A DNA stretch of 64,000 nt from Domibacillus antri (GCF_001936625.1 NZ_MSDU01000006.1:1-64000), one strand, 5' to 3'. Shown: positions 8,225 to 17,789, counted from the first letter of the stretch. Numbers and translations: made by a program. The notes: generated by a model from the letters alone, not told the origin.

Positions 8225-8239
8225 TTATAATAATTATAA
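8225..8239. promoter_or_regulatory. PerR box
   Basis: TTATAATAATTATAA is a perfect 7-1-7 palindrome and matches the published Bacillus Per box (TTATAATnATTATAA) at every position. It lies 110 bases before zosA. In B. subtilis zosA is a known PerR target, so peroxide induction is expected. Confidence 0.85.
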
Positions 8240-8255
8240 AATAAAAATTAATTTA

Positions 8256-8335
8256 TTCTAATTGAAAAACCTTATCATTAAAAGGAATTAATGATATATG
8301 CGTTTTCTGAAGTTGATCTTCATTCTCAATTAGAA
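8256..8335 (+). repeat. Nested inverted repeats in the zosA leader
   Basis: TTCTAATTGA (8256-8265) is exactly inverted at 8326-8335 as TCAATTAGAA. Inside it TATCATTAA (8273-8281) is inverted at 8288-8296. The outer right arm ends right at the AAAGGAGG ribosome binding site (8335-8342). In RNA this could fold as one long structured hairpin next to the binding site. Confidence 0.6.
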
Positions 8336-8349
8336 AAGGAGGTTTTTAC

Positions 8350-10257
8350 ATGACAACTTATAGTGAGAAAGCATCCATTCAAACAAATCTTCTGGATAAA
8401 GTAAAACCCCATGCGGAGTTAATAGCGGCTTTATTAAGCGGTGTTCTGATTCTCACCGGCTGGCTGCTGGATCAGAATAGTGCCGAAACAATGTCTGTCG
8501 CAGCTTATTTATCCGCTTTTGTCATCGGCGGGTTTGCGAAGGCGAAAGAGGGTATTGAGGAAACCATTAAAAATAAAGAATTAAACGTGGAAATGCTGAT
8601 GATATTGGCAGCTGCCGGTTCTGCCGCCATTGGCTACTGGACAGAAGGCGCGATTTTAATTTTCATTTTTGCGGTGAGCGGTGCACTTGAAACGTATACG
8701 ATGAATAAAAGCCAGCGGGAAATTTCCGCGTTGATGGATATTCAGCCAGACACGGCGCTGCTCGTCCGGGATGGCAGTGAAGAAAAAGTACATGTTTCCG
8801 AATTGACCCGCAGCGACATTATTGTGGTGAAACCGGGGGAACGTGTACCGGCAGATGGCTTAATTACGAAAGGACAAACAACGATTGATGAAGCAGCGAT
8901 TACCGGCGAATCCATTCCTGTCTCAAAAGAATCCGGTGCCGAGGTATTTGCAGGTACCGTAAACATGACCGGTTCTGTCTACATTGAAGTGACCAAAAAA
9001 TCGGATGAAACGCTGTTTCAAAAGATTATTGATCTCGTGCAGTCGGCACAAAGCGAAAAATCACCATCCCAGCAGTTCATTGAAAAATTTGAAGGCACGT
9101 ATGTAAAAGCGGTGCTGATCGTCGTCGCTGTCATGATGTTTCTGCCCCACTTCGCTCTCGGCTGGAGCTGGACAGAAACATTTTACCGGGCTATGGTTCT
9201 TCTTGTGGTTGCATCACCGTGTGCACTCGTTGCTTCGATCATGCCAGCCAGCTTGTCTGCTATTTCAAATGGCGCCCGGAGCGGAATTTTATTTAAGGGC
9301 GGCGCCCACCTTGAAAATTTAAGTCATGTAAAAGCGATCGCATTTGATAAAACCGGCACGTTAACACGCGGAAAACCGGAAGTAACGGATATTGTGATTC
9401 GAGAAGGGCTAAATCAGGACTCTCTTTTAACAGCGGCGGCTTCGATCGAAAGCCGTTCCAACCATCCGCTTGCCCATGCGGTTGTTCGGTACGTACAACA
9501 GGCACAGATTCCATTTTCTCCTCCTGACCATCTGGAAGATATCGCCGGCTGGGGTGTAAAAGGAATCATTAATAAAAAAGAATGGAAAATAGGAAAAGCC
9601 GATTTTGTCGGAAAAGAAGCAGCAGCCGATTTTGCCAATGGAGCTGCACAACAATTTTCAGAAGAAGGAAAAACGACCATTTTTGTCGCAGACAATGATG
9701 GAATTGCTGCTGTTATTGCCCTGAAAGATATCATTCGGGATGAAACGAAGCAGGCGCTGAAAACGCTGCAGGAAGAAGGCATTTTTACGATTATGCTGAC
9801 CGGCGACAGTGAAAAAACAGCGAAAGCCATCGCCTCCGAGACAGCACTTGGCTCTTACATTGCGGAATGCTTGCCCGAGCATAAAGTGGATCATGTAAAA
9901 GCACTGCTTGATAAATACGGCACGGTTGCCATGGTGGGGGATGGAATCAATGATGCACCTGCGCTGGCAACAGCCTCTGTCGGCATTGCAATGGGTGAAG
10001 GCTCTGATGTGGCATTGGAAACAGCGGATATTGTCTTAATGAAAAATGACTTGCCGAAAATTGCGGAAGCGATCAAGCTGTCACGTAAAATGCAGCGTAT
10101 TGTCAAACAAAATATTATTTTCTCCATTTTGGTTATCGTTTTATTGATTATCTCAAACTTTTTCCAGGTTCTCGATTTGCCATTTGGCGTCCTTGGCCAT
10201 GAGGGCAGTACCATTCTCGTTATTTTAAATGGATTGCGCCTTTTAAAAAGAGTATAA
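8350..10257 (+). CDS. zosA: P1B-type metal-transporting ATPase, ZosA-like
   Basis: A 635-residue heavy-metal P-type ATPase that moves a divalent metal across the membrane at the cost of ATP. No N-terminal CXXC metal-binding domain is present. The A-domain has TGES (ITGESIPV), the membrane metal site is S-P-C (289-291, ASPCALVAS) rather than CPC, the phosphorylated aspartate is D333 in DKTGTLT, and the hinge is GDGINDAPAL. This architecture, the length and the upstream PerR box match B. subtilis ZosA, linked to zinc uptake under peroxide stress. A cadmium/zinc exporter is the alternative. AAAGGAGG precedes the ATG. A strong bidirectional terminator follows. Confidence 0.88.
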   Translation: MTTYSEKASIQTNLLDKVKPHAELIAALLSGVLILTGWLLDQNSAETMSVAAYLSAFVIGGFAKAKEGIEETIKNKELNVEMLMILAAAGSAAIGYWTEGAILIFIFAVSGALETYTMNKSQREISALMDIQPDTALLVRDGSEEKVHVSELTRSDIIVVKPGERVPADGLITKGQTTIDEAAITGESIPVSKESGAEVFAGTVNMTGSVYIEVTKKSDETLFQKIIDLVQSAQSEKSPSQQFIEKFEGTYVKAVLIVVAVMMFLPHFALGWSWTETFYRAMVLLVVASPCALVASIMPASLSAISNGARSGILFKGGAHLENLSHVKAIAFDKTGTLTRGKPEVTDIVIREGLNQDSLLTAAASIESRSNHPLAHAVVRYVQQAQIPFSPPDHLEDIAGWGVKGIINKKEWKIGKADFVGKEAAADFANGAAQQFSEEGKTTIFVADNDGIAAVIALKDIIRDETKQALKTLQEEGIFTIMLTGDSEKTAKAIASETALGSYIAECLPEHKVDHVKALLDKYGTVAMVGDGINDAPALATASVGIAMGEGSDVALETADIVLMKNDLPKIAEAIKLSRKMQRIVKQNIIFSILVIVLLIISNFFQVLDLPFGVLGHEGSTILVILNGLRLLKRV

Positions 10258-10292
10258 CAAAACCCGCTCGAATAGATTCGAGCGGGTTTTGT
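10258..10292. terminator. Bidirectional terminator between zosA and yihY
   Basis: A perfect 17-bp inverted repeat (ACAAAACCCGCTCGAAT and its complement) with AAAA on one side and TTTT on the other. It serves the convergent genes zosA and yihY. Confidence 0.9.
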
Positions 10293-11137
10293 TAGGCCAT
10301 GCCCCTTTTTTGGTCATTGCGGAGTGCATTAATTTCACCGCCGACAAGAATGATGATGGCGGATAAATAAAGCCAGATCATTAAGACGATCACCCCTCCG
10401 ATGCTTCCATATGTCGCAGAGTAATTCCCAAAATTGTTGACATAAAATGAAAAGCCAAGCGATACAATAATCCAACCAAGTGAAGCAAAAATGGCGCCCG
10501 GAAGAACCGTCACATATTTCACTTTTAAATTTGGCGCCAAATAGTAAAGGCCCACAAAAACGAGGAATAATACAACCGGCGGCAGCAGAAACCGGACCCA
10601 TGTCCATACGATCACAAACTGCTCGCCCATTCCCAAAAATTCAAACGCAAATTCACCAATCTGCCGGCCAAATACTTGCAAAATCAGCATCACGGCAATC
10701 ATGAAAATGAACGCAAATGTCAGCAAAATGGACAATCCGCGCGCATGGTAAAAAGGACGTGTCTCTTTTACATCGTAGGCGTAGTTCAGACCTTTCATAA
10801 CGGCATTCATGGCATTTGAAGCGGACCAGATTGTCCCGAGAAAGCCGACAGAAAGCAGTCCTCCGTTTTGATTGGACGTTACTTCCTGTAAAATATCCTG
10901 CACCATGCTTAACGTATCCGCCGGCGCAAAATCTTTAATGACAATAAACACTTGATCCGGGTCGATCGGCAAGTAACCGAGGAGCGTGACCATAAAGATC
11001 ATAAGCGGAAACAGCGCGAGCAAAAAGAAGTACGCCATTTGCGCTCCTACACCTGGCACATCAGACGCTTTCACCCGCCGGATTAAATGTTTAGAGAAAA
11101 TACGAAGCTCTGTTTTTTTATCTGTAAGTTCAGCCAA
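10292..11137 (-). CDS. yfkH: YihY/virulence factor BrkB family membrane protein (YfkH-like)
   Basis: A 281-residue membrane protein with about six transmembrane segments, of the YihY (formerly 'ribonuclease BN') family; its molecular role is unknown. The family hallmark regions are visible: VPGVGAQMAYFFLLALFPL near residue 25, GTIWSASNAMNAVMKGLN in the middle, and YGSIGGVIVLMIWLYLSA with GGEINALR at the end. It starts at a TTG (11137) with GGAGGGAAG eight bases upstream. It is 18 bases after the YtxH gene and probably co-transcribed from the sigma-B-like promoter upstream of that gene. Position matches yfkH in B. subtilis. Confidence 0.83.
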   Translation of the reverse strand: MAELTDKKTELRIFSKHLIRRVKASDVPGVGAQMAYFFLLALFPLMIFMVTLLGYLPIDPDQVFIVIKDFAPADTLSMVQDILQEVTSNQNGGLLSVGFLGTIWSASNAMNAVMKGLNYAYDVKETRPFYHARGLSILLTFAFIFMIAVMLILQVFGRQIGEFAFEFLGMGEQFVIVWTWVRFLLPPVVLFLVFVGLYYLAPNLKVKYVTVLPGAIFASLGWIIVSLGFSFYVNNFGNYSATYGSIGGVIVLMIWLYLSAIIILVGGEINALRNDQKRGMA

Positions 11138-11155
11138 AGGTGCTTCCCTCCGATA

Positions 11156-11506
11156 TTATGACGGCGACTTGGCGCTGTCTGCAGAAGCCGCCGGATTTTG
11201 TCCTTTCGGTACGAACGTTGTTTTTGTCTCATCGACAAGATCTTTCACTTGAGGCGTCAAATCTTTCAAATGATCTACCTTATCCTTTATGAAAGAGACG
11301 TCCTCATTAATTTGACGCGCTGTTGCTGTCGCGCGGTCAATTAACTCCCTTGAGGAGGCTGTCAGCTGTTCCGGATCTTTTGCAAGCGCAAGTAAATACC
11401 GCGCCCATGAAGACATTTCAGAACGGGTGCTTTTGTCAAGAAGAGCAAGTGCTCCTCCTGCCGCAGCGCCCGCAATCATGCTGACAAAAAATTTTGATTT
11501 TCCCAT
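11156..11506 (-). CDS. YtxH domain protein
   Basis: A 116-residue protein with a short N-terminal glycine and alanine-rich membrane segment (FVSMIAGAAAGGALALLD, about residues 6-24) followed by a long amphipathic helical region and a low-complexity tail. This is the YtxH layout: an inner-membrane anchor with a coiled helical cytoplasmic part, often in general-stress operons. The ATG at 11506 has AAAGGATG nine bases upstream. A sigma-B-like promoter lies 80-105 bases upstream. It forms an operon with the YihY gene. The equivalent place in B. subtilis is held by yfkI. Confidence 0.72.
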   Translation of the reverse strand: MGKSKFFVSMIAGAAAGGALALLDKSTRSEMSSWARYLLALAKDPEQLTASSRELIDRATATARQINEDVSFIKDKVDHLKDLTPQVKDLVDETKTTFVPKGQNPAASADSAKSPS

Positions 11507-11585
11507 TGAATGTTCATCCTTTCTTTATCTCTATACAACATATATTCGGCTGAAACAGCCTATTTTCCTTTTCAATGTTGATGCT

Positions 11586-11611
11586 TTTCCCCTTTTGTAA
11601 AAAAATGAAAC
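11586..11611 (-). promoter_or_regulatory. Sigma-B-like promoter of the ytxH-yihY operon
   Basis: On the minus strand GTTTCA (11611-11606), a 14-base spacer and GGGAAA (11591-11586), close to the Bacillus sigma-B consensus GTTTMA-N12-15-GGGWAW. Confidence 0.6.
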
Positions 11612-11702
11612 ACAATGGAGCCTTCATTAAATTTTAATGAAATAATGTCTGGATTTTTCCGAATGGTCTCTTATAATTAGAAAATAATAAGGAGGGGATT
11701 TT

Positions 11703-13052
11703 ATGGATCAAGAAAGACTTTTAGAAATACTGGGCAAAATCAGCTCCTTTATATGGGGGCCGCCGCTTCTAGTTCTTATTGTTGGTACTGGCATTTATCT
11801 TACATTGCGGATCGGTTTTCTTCAGGTGCGGCTTCTTCCATATTCGTTAAAGCTTGCCTTCAGTAAAAACCAGGACAAAACATCAGAAGGTGATATTTCC
11901 CACTTTCAGGCATTAATGACCGCGCTCGCGGCCACAGTCGGAACCGGAAATATCGTCGGTGTGGCCACAGCGGTTTTAATGGGAGGACCCGGCGCCTTGT
12001 TTTGGATGTGGATCAGTGCCTTTTTCGGAATGGCAACAAAATATGCAGAAGCGGTCCTTGCTGTAAAATACCGCGTTCAAGACGAAGACGGTGAAATGTC
12101 CGGCGGGCCGATGTATTACCTGGAACGAGGACTTAACCAGAAATGGCTGGGCGTCTTGTTTGCATTATTCGGCGCCATTGCCGCATTTGGCATAGGGAAC
12201 CTTGTACAGGCAAACTCTGTGGCAGGTGTGGTGAACTCCACGTTCAACGTCCCGACATGGATTACGGGTTTGGTTCTGACCATTTTTACCGCTCTCGTTC
12301 TGCTTGGCGGTATTAAAAGCATCGGGCGTGTGACAGCCTTCTTCGTTCCGATCATGGCTTTATTTTATGTTACCGCCGGCTTAATTGTTTTATTCATCAA
12401 TGCGGCGGAAGTTCCTGCAGCTATTGCTCTTATTTTTACCGATGCCTTTACAGGAGAAGCGGTGGCCGGGGGCGCGCTCGGTGCTGTGATTCGGTATGGT
12501 GTTGCACGCGGTGTATTCTCAAATGAAGCCGGTCTCGGTTCTGCTCCAATTGCGGCAGCTGCAGCCAAAACGGACATGCCGGCCCGTCAGGCACTGGTAT
12601 CAATGACACAAGTATTTATAGACACGATCATTATCTGTTCCATTACAGGACTGACGATCGTTCTTGCCGGCCAATATAATACCGGCCTTACCGGGAGCGA
12701 ACTGACGACAGCGTCATTCAGCGCATTCCTCGGTTCCTCAGGTTCATATGTTGTGGCGATTGGTCTATTATTCTTTGCTTCTTCCACAATTATCGGCTGG
12801 TCTTATTACGGAGAAAAATGCTTCTCGTACCTGTTCAGCAAAAAAATCGTGAAATATTACCGGATTGTGTTTGTTCTTGCCGTGTTTGTCGGTGCTGTGA
12901 CAAGCCTTGAGCTCGTCTGGACGTTTTCCGACATTATGAACGGTTTAATGGCCCTTCCAAACTTAATCGGTCTTCTCGGCCTTTCCGGCGTCGTTATTGC
13001 CGAAACGCGCCATATATTGAAAAAGATTCAAGAAGAAAAGCGCACAGCATAA
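11703..13052 (+). CDS. AgcS-family sodium:alanine/glycine symporter
   Basis: A 449-residue sodium-coupled amino-acid carrier with about eleven hydrophobic segments. The family signature is clear: [14 protein letters not shown] near residue 83, [22 protein letters not shown], and the conserved [23 protein letters not shown] segment (about 270-292). Substrate is probably alanine, glycine or glutamine; sequence by eye does not separate these. GGAGGGG lies nine bases before the ATG, and TATAAT is at 11672-11677. The gene is monocistronic with a terminator immediately downstream. It sits inside the otherwise yfk-like gene order. Confidence 0.88.
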   Translation: MDQERLLEILGKISSFIWGPPLLVLIVGTGIYLTLRIGFLQVRLLPYSLKLAFSKNQDKTSEGDISHFQALMTALAATVGTGNIVGVATAVLMGGPGALFWMWISAFFGMATKYAEAVLAVKYRVQDEDGEMSGGPMYYLERGLNQKWLGVLFALFGAIAAFGIGNLVQANSVAGVVNSTFNVPTWITGLVLTIFTALVLLGGIKSIGRVTAFFVPIMALFYVTAGLIVLFINAAEVPAAIALIFTDAFTGEAVAGGALGAVIRYGVARGVFSNEAGLGSAPIAAAAAKTDMPARQALVSMTQVFIDTIIICSITGLTIVLAGQYNTGLTGSELTTASFSAFLGSSGSYVVAIGLLFFASSTIIGWSYYGEKCFSYLFSKKIVKYYRIVFVLAVFVGAVTSLELVWTFSDIMNGLMALPNLIGLLGLSGVVIAETRHILKKIQEEKRTA

Positions 13053-13059
13053 GCTCTCA

Positions 13060-13086
13060 GCCGCCGGATCATTCCGGCGGCTTTTT
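13060..13086 (+). terminator. Terminator of the AgcS gene
   Basis: GCCGCCGGA pairs with TCCGGCGGC and is followed by TTTTT. Confidence 0.9.
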
Positions 13087-13148
13087 ATTATATTGACAAC
13101 ACTTTTAAAAAATGGAATGATGAGAAAAAATGAAAAGGTGGCTTAACA

Positions 13149-13370
13149 GTGGATTTAAGTGTAAAATCAGCCGAAAACATTCAATACATGATCGACCAAA
13201 TTACAACGAAACTGCGCATGGTCAATACAGGTGCCATCAGCTCTGAACACTTCAGCAATTCCTCTTATGAAGACTTGAAGGAAATTTATGAGCTCGTTGC
13301 CCGTAAAAACTCATTCAGTCCAAATGAAATGCAGGCGATTGCCGAAGAACTTGGTAATTTACGCAAGTAA
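13149..13370 (+). CDS. yfkK: DUF1128 / UPF0435 family protein (YfkK-like)
   Basis: A 73-residue acidic helical protein of the UPF0435 family, function unknown. Characteristic segments are SAENIQYMIDQITTKLRMVN and SFSPNEMQAIAEELGNLR. It starts at a GTG (13149) with AAAGGTGG upstream. No membrane segment. In B. subtilis yfkK lies between yfkH and yfkM, the same relative place as here. A terminator follows after about 110 bases that also hold a repeat-like segment. Confidence 0.85.
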   Translation: MDLSVKSAENIQYMIDQITTKLRMVNTGAISSEHFSNSSYEDLKEIYELVARKNSFSPNEMQAIAEELGNLRK

Positions 13371-13399
13371 AAAGAATGGCTTGGTGGTCCTTATTTTGC

Positions 13400-13478
13400 T
13401 GATAGCTGGATTCACTGTAAATCCGGCTAAAAGAGGAAGAAAATCGCCACAAAATCAGAAAATCCGTCTATAGAAATG
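13400..13478 (+). repeat. Intergenic CCGGCTA-type repeat, copy 1
   Basis: Non-coding stretch with GGATTCACTGTAAATCCGG (a small hairpin) and AAAATCAGAAAATCCG followed by TCTATAGAA. The same words occur in the tandem array at 29640-29806. Confidence 0.5.
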
Positions 13479-13482
13479 AAGC

Positions 13483-13522
13483 AGGGGATGTCTCAATGAT
13501 TTTTTGAGACATCCCCTTTCCT
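13483..13522 (+). terminator. Terminator after yfkK (also faces the chemoreceptor gene)
   Basis: AGGGGATGTCTCA pairs with TGAGACATCCCCT and is followed by a T-rich tail. It lies between convergent genes. Confidence 0.8.
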
Positions 13523-15283
13523 TTATTCCAATTTTTCTTTTCTTTCTTCTTCCCGCTCTTCGTTATCTATTTCTTTACTGCTTTCAGCCGCATGTTGATT
13601 CGTTTCAAAATGGAATTTTTCAATGTGATGGGCCAGCTCATTTGAATGACCGTCAAGGCGCGCGGCAATGTCCGAAATGATTTCCATTGACCGGTTTGTT
13701 TCCTGCGCACTGGCCGCTGCCTCTTCCACCCCTGCAGCCGCTTCTTCCGATACAGCCGCTATATTTGAAATGGACTGGTTCACTTTCATCGTATGATCCA
13801 TTATGACATAAAGTGAATCCGAAATAGAGGAGATATTCGTACTGACTTGTGTAATCCGCTGCTTCATTTCACTAAATTTGGCACCGGTACCCGTTATTTG
13901 GCGGCTTCCTTCAGCGACCAGTTCGTATCCTTCTTCGAGCGTCGTGACGGCTTCGGTTGATTCTTGCTGAACATTGGCGATGATTTCGTTGATTCCTGTG
14001 ATCGACTTTGCAACCTGCTCGGCCAGCTTCCGTACTTCATCTGCAACGATCGCAAAGCCGCGCCCATGTTCACCTGCACGTGCGGCTTCAATGGCTGCAT
14101 TTAATGCAAGTAAATTTGTTTGTTCAGCCACTTGCCGAATAATGCTGACAAGCTCGGTAATATCTTTCATGCGGTCGTCGAGCCCTTTTACTTTATCCAG
14201 TGCTTCGGTCATATTGTTGTAAATCGTATTCATCTGCTCCACAGACTGCTTCATTTCAGACTCACCTTCGTCTGTTAACGAAACCATTTCCTCTGCACCT
14301 TGACGAACCTCCTCCCCGCTCATTGCCGCAACGGAGATATCTTCGACAAATTTCCCAAACATTTCAGTCAATAATGAAGCAGAACTTGCCTGTTCTTCTG
14401 CACCAGCTGACATTTCCTGCATCGATGCGGCAATTTGCGCACTTTCATTTTGAACGCGTTCTGAATGCTGATGCAGTGTAGCACTTTCATCTTCTACTTT
14501 TACCGCCACATTTTTCACATCCAAAAGCATGGCACGAACATGATTGTTCATATCGTTCATCGCCATGACAAGCTGACCAATTTCATCCTTTGACTTCACG
14601 TTAAGCGGCACTTCCTGAATGTAGCCGTGCGCCATTTCTTTCATTCGATTGGAAACATCGACAATCGGCCGTGTGATTGCACGAGCTGAACCAAGCGCGA
14701 GCAAAAGACCCCCCGCAAAGGACACAAGACCTAAAATAAGCCCAATTGACATCGCACGCTGGCCAAATGAGATGACACTGGCACCTTCTGCTGCAATTTC
14801 ACTTTCCCGTTCTTCTGCAAGCTCCGTAAAGGACTGCAGTAACTCTTTTGATTTCGGCTCTGCAGTGTTCCGAAGATGTCCCATCGCTTCCTCTTTCTGT
14901 CCCGCCTTAACTAAAGGAAATACATCATTGACAATTTGGGATTCCCAGTCATTTCGATCAGCGATAATCAGCGCTGTTTGTTCACTTGTATTTACCGATA
15001 AAATCCGTTCCTCAATCGCATTGCTCTCTTCAACGAGACGATTAAAATCCGTTACATATTGATCGTCCTCATATAAAATATACGCCCGTGCAAGTGAAAT
15101 TTGCTCGGCTGTATAGATGGCCAATTTTTCATCATTAATTAACCGCGGCAGCGTTTCCGAGACCATTTCTTCTGTATTGTTATTCAGCATATTGACTGAC
15201 ACAAAGTTCACCGCTGACATCATTAAGGCCAAAATAATTAAGAGGCCAAAATTAATTAGAAGCTTTGCCCGCAAACTTTTCAT
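13523..15283 (-). CDS. Methyl-accepting chemotaxis protein
   Basis: A 586-residue transmembrane chemoreceptor. Transmembrane segment 1 is at about residues 7-30 and segment 2 at about 180-200 ([20 protein letters not shown]). Between them is a 160-residue four-helix-bundle sensor (4HB_MCP type). A HAMP domain follows, then a long signalling coiled coil with the conserved tip containing [20 protein letters not shown] and the RKLAEQ segment. The ATG at 15283 was chosen because GGAG lies eight bases upstream; an in-frame GTG at 15292 overlaps that site. The ligand is unknown. It works with the flagellar motor whose stator genes lie 750 bases away. Confidence 0.9.
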   Translation of the reverse strand: MKSLRAKLLINFGLLIILALMMSAVNFVSVNMLNNNTEEMVSETLPRLINDEKLAIYTAEQISLARAYILYEDDQYVTDFNRLVEESNAIEERILSVNTSEQTALIIADRNDWESQIVNDVFPLVKAGQKEEAMGHLRNTAEPKSKELLQSFTELAEERESEIAAEGASVISFGQRAMSIGLILGLVSFAGGLLLALGSARAITRPIVDVSNRMKEMAHGYIQEVPLNVKSKDEIGQLVMAMNDMNNHVRAMLLDVKNVAVKVEDESATLHQHSERVQNESAQIAASMQEMSAGAEEQASSASLLTEMFGKFVEDISVAAMSGEEVRQGAEEMVSLTDEGESEMKQSVEQMNTIYNNMTEALDKVKGLDDRMKDITELVSIIRQVAEQTNLLALNAAIEAARAGEHGRGFAIVADEVRKLAEQVAKSITGINEIIANVQQESTEAVTTLEEGYELVAEGSRQITGTGAKFSEMKQRITQVSTNISSISDSLYVIMDHTMKVNQSISNIAAVSEEAAAGVEEAAASAQETNRSMEIISDIAARLDGHSNELAHHIEKFHFETNQHAAESSKEIDNEEREEERKEKLE

Positions 15284-15379
15284 AGCTGTCACTCCTTCTT
15301 TATTAAATAAGTATAATTTAATGGTTCATAAAACCTATTATACCGTTTTAACTATAAAAAAGGGGGATGATTTTTCCGC

Positions 15380-15406
15380 AAAAAAAGCCCGCACTAGGCG
15401 GACTTT
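15380..15406 (-). terminator. Terminator of yfkM
   Basis: On the minus strand GTCCGC pairs with GCGGGC around a 5-nt loop and is followed by seven T. Confidence 0.75.
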
Positions 15407-15930
15407 TATGCTGAATTCGAGAGCAATTTAAGTGACTCACGGTTAAACGCCGGAATGTCATCCGGCTCACGGCTCGTGATTAGCTGATTCTGGCATACCA
15501 CTACTTCTTGGTCATGTACATTTGCCCCGGCATATTCCATATCTGTTTGAATGGATTTATAGCCTGTTGCATCACGGCCTTCGAGTGCTTTGGCAGTTAT
15601 CAGCAACTGCGGACCGTGGCAAATCGCAAACACCGGCTTTTTGGCATCCATAAATTCTTTTGTGAACTTGACAAAACGGTCATCTCCGCGAAGCAGATCC
15701 GGAGAAAACCCGCCCGGCAAAAGAAGTGCATCAAATTGTGAAACATTCACATCATCAATACTTTTATCAATGTTTACTTTCGCATTCCCTTGTTTCCCGG
15801 TAACGGTTTTGCCCGCCTCTTTTTCAATCGTTATGAGTTCATGTCCTGCTTCTTCATACGCTTTCGCAGGCTCCATGTATTCGACATCTTCAAACATATC
15901 TGTAATCAAGACAGCAATTTTTTTGCTCAA
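15406..15930 (-). CDS. yfkM: DJ-1/PfpI family general stress protein (YfkM-like)
   Basis: A 174-residue PfpI/DJ-1 superfamily protein, related to intracellular proteases and glyoxal-type deglycases. The nucleophile elbow is FAICHGPQLL with C104-H105, and the conserved acidic residue lies in MFEDVEYMEP. It starts at TTG (15930) with AAAGGGG upstream. A near-perfect sigma-B promoter (GTTTAA, 13 bases, GGGTAA) lies about 50-70 bases upstream, and B. subtilis YfkM is a sigma-B general stress protein (Gsp18). Actual activity (protease, deglycase or chaperone) is not settled for the family. Confidence 0.85.
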   Translation of the reverse strand: MSKKIAVLITDMFEDVEYMEPAKAYEEAGHELITIEKEAGKTVTGKQGNAKVNIDKSIDDVNVSQFDALLLPGGFSPDLLRGDDRFVKFTKEFMDAKKPVFAICHGPQLLITAKALEGRDATGYKSIQTDMEYAGANVHDQEVVVCQNQLITSREPDDIPAFNRESLKLLSNSA

Positions 15931-15977
15931 TGTTATTTTCCCCTTTCAACGTTACCTTTTTGTTTACAGTGTAAGGT

Positions 15978-16002
15978 TTACCCATCATCGCTTTCTTTAA
16001 AC
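15978..16002 (-). promoter_or_regulatory. Sigma-B promoter of yfkM
   Basis: On the minus strand GTTTAA (16002-15997), a 13-base spacer and GGGTAA (15983-15978), one base from the sigma-B consensus. It lies just after the motB terminator. Confidence 0.75.
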
Positions 16003-16029
16003 AAAAAAAATGACGGGAATGTCCCGTCA
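16003..16029 (-). terminator. Terminator of motAB
   Basis: TGACGGGA and TCCCGTCA arms around a 3-nt loop; on the minus strand eight T follow. Confidence 0.85.
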
Positions 16030-16785
16030 TTGTGTAGAAGAGCTTGTCGATTGGCCTGTTTCTCCCTGTGGCAAAACCAAAATTTCAACGCGCCTGTTTT
16101 GTGTTCGTCCGGCTGCGGTATCATTAGTGGCAATCGGCTGATATTCACCATAGCCTTTCGCGCTAAAAAGGCGCGGGTCCAGTTGATTATTTTTTAATAT
16201 CTCTTTCATAAAATTAACCGCACGCATGGCACTTAATTCCCAGTTTGAACTAAATTGTGCATTTTTGATCGGCACATTATCCGTATGACCGCTTATAATA
16301 ATACTTCTCGGAATATCCATGACAAGCAATTCGGAAATTTCCCGCGCATTTTCAATTTGTTCCGGCTGAATTTCTGCCGAACCTGAATTATACAGGACGT
16401 TATCCCGAATTCGAAGCAGAAGGCCTTCTCCATTTAACGCTGTTTCCACTTTGTCCTGCAGATTGTTTTCATTAATATAAGTATTCATCTTTTTTTGCAT
16501 TTCTTCCAGTTCTTCCCGGTCGGCCGCTTTAAGGCCATCTTGCTTGTCTGTTTCAGTCATGGTGTTTTCTTCAACAGGACTTGGAAACTCTAAAACACCC
16601 GTTCCCCCCGAGAGTTCATTATTAAAAGCGGAAGCGATTGCCTGGAATTTTTGTGCATCGATCGAACTCATGGCAAATAGCACGATAAAAAGCGCCAAAA
16701 GCAAAGTTAACAAGTCCGAATATGGAATAAGCCACGATTCGTCCATGTGTTCATCATGTTTTTTATGCTTTTTAGCCTTCCCCAT
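16027..16785 (-). CDS. motB: Flagellar motor stator protein MotB
   Basis: A 252-residue stator subunit. One transmembrane segment (about 19-40, SWLIPYSDLLTLLLALFIVLF) carries the proton-binding D24. The periplasm-side OmpA-like peptidoglycan-binding domain covers about residues 120-245 with the motifs SGHTDNVPI, SNWELSAMRAVNF and GYGEYQPIATN. It is translated from an ATG that overlaps the end of motA by 14 bases, so the two are coupled. With MotA it forms the ion channel that drives flagellar rotation. Proton versus sodium use cannot be decided with certainty, but the sequence resembles B. subtilis MotB (proton). Confidence 0.93.
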   Translation of the reverse strand: MGKAKKHKKHDEHMDESWLIPYSDLLTLLLALFIVLFAMSSIDAQKFQAIASAFNNELSGGTGVLEFPSPVEENTMTETDKQDGLKAADREELEEMQKKMNTYINENNLQDKVETALNGEGLLLRIRDNVLYNSGSAEIQPEQIENAREISELLVMDIPRSIIISGHTDNVPIKNAQFSSNWELSAMRAVNFMKEILKNNQLDPRLFSAKGYGEYQPIATNDTAAGRTQNRRVEILVLPQGETGQSTSSSTQ

Positions 16786-17575
16786 CGCTCCGGCCTCCTC
16801 CAGATGATTCGATTAGCTTTTTCTTTTCATCCGACGGCAAGTAAGAAGCCAGCTTTTGTTCCAGCACACGGGGTGCTTCTCCTTCAAGAATCGACAAAAT
16901 GCCTTCAATCATCATCTCTTTCACTTTTGCTTCCATCGTCGATTTTCGCTTTAATTTGTTGGCAAACGGATGCCATAGCACATATCCTGTAAAAATCCCG
17001 AGTAATGTCGCAACGAATGCAGCAGAAATCGCCTTACCGAGTACCGCTGTGTCACTCATATTGTTGAGAGCAGCAATCAATCCGATAACAGCTCCAAGTA
17101 CTCCGAGTGTAGGGGCATATGTTCCAGCCTGAGTAAAAATGGCAGCGCCGGCAAGATGACGGTCTTCCATTGCGGCGACTTCCTCACTTAACACGTCACG
17201 AATGTAATCCGCGCTCTGTCCATCCACTGCCAGGCTTAATCCATTTTTTAAAAATTCATCATCAATTTCATTCGTCTTCGATTCAAGAGCAAGCAATCCT
17301 TCCTTACGGGCAAGTTCTGCCCAGGCCGTAAATAAACTGATCACTTCCTGAGGCGTCATTAACTTTTGTTCTTTAAATAAAATGCCAAACAGTTTCGGAA
17401 GCTTTTTTAATTCCGAGCCCGGAAATGCAATTGTAACGGCGGCGGCTGTTCCTAAAATAATGATTAAAAAAGCGGCTGGGTTCAAAAGAACCGTAAGACC
17501 TACTCCTTTCATTACCATTCCGACTCCAACAGCAATAATGCCTAAAATAACACCTATAAGTGATGCTTTATCCAT
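16772..17575 (-). CDS. motA: Flagellar motor stator protein MotA
   Basis: A 267-residue stator subunit with four transmembrane segments (about residues 5-22, 30-50, 150-170, 180-200) and a large cytoplasmic loop between the second and third that contacts the rotor. Conserved features are GTYAPTLGVLGAVIGLI and the ATLLGIFTGYVLWHPFANKL segment. GGAGATAA lies before the ATG. It is the first gene of the motAB operon. No clear sigma-D promoter was found in the 215 bases upstream. Confidence 0.93.
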   Translation of the reverse strand: MDKASLIGVILGIIAVGVGMVMKGVGLTVLLNPAAFLIIILGTAAAVTIAFPGSELKKLPKLFGILFKEQKLMTPQEVISLFTAWAELARKEGLLALESKTNEIDDEFLKNGLSLAVDGQSADYIRDVLSEEVAAMEDRHLAGAAIFTQAGTYAPTLGVLGAVIGLIAALNNMSDTAVLGKAISAAFVATLLGIFTGYVLWHPFANKLKRKSTMEAKVKEMMIEGILSILEGEAPRVLEQKLASYLPSDEKKKLIESSGGGRSDGEG

Positions 17576-17789
17576 ACTTTATCTCCACCCTGTTCCTATC
17601 AGACTTTTTTCACTTCCCTATATTTAAGAAATATTTTACACGTTCTTCTTGAGAAAGAGAATGGGAAACAAAATAAATTCATATTTTTATCTTCTATTAA
17701 TAATTTTAATAAAATCATATTTTTTGATTTACACTCATCTGTTAAAATAACAAAGACTAACAAAAAATGGGGTCTTTTCACCTATAATC

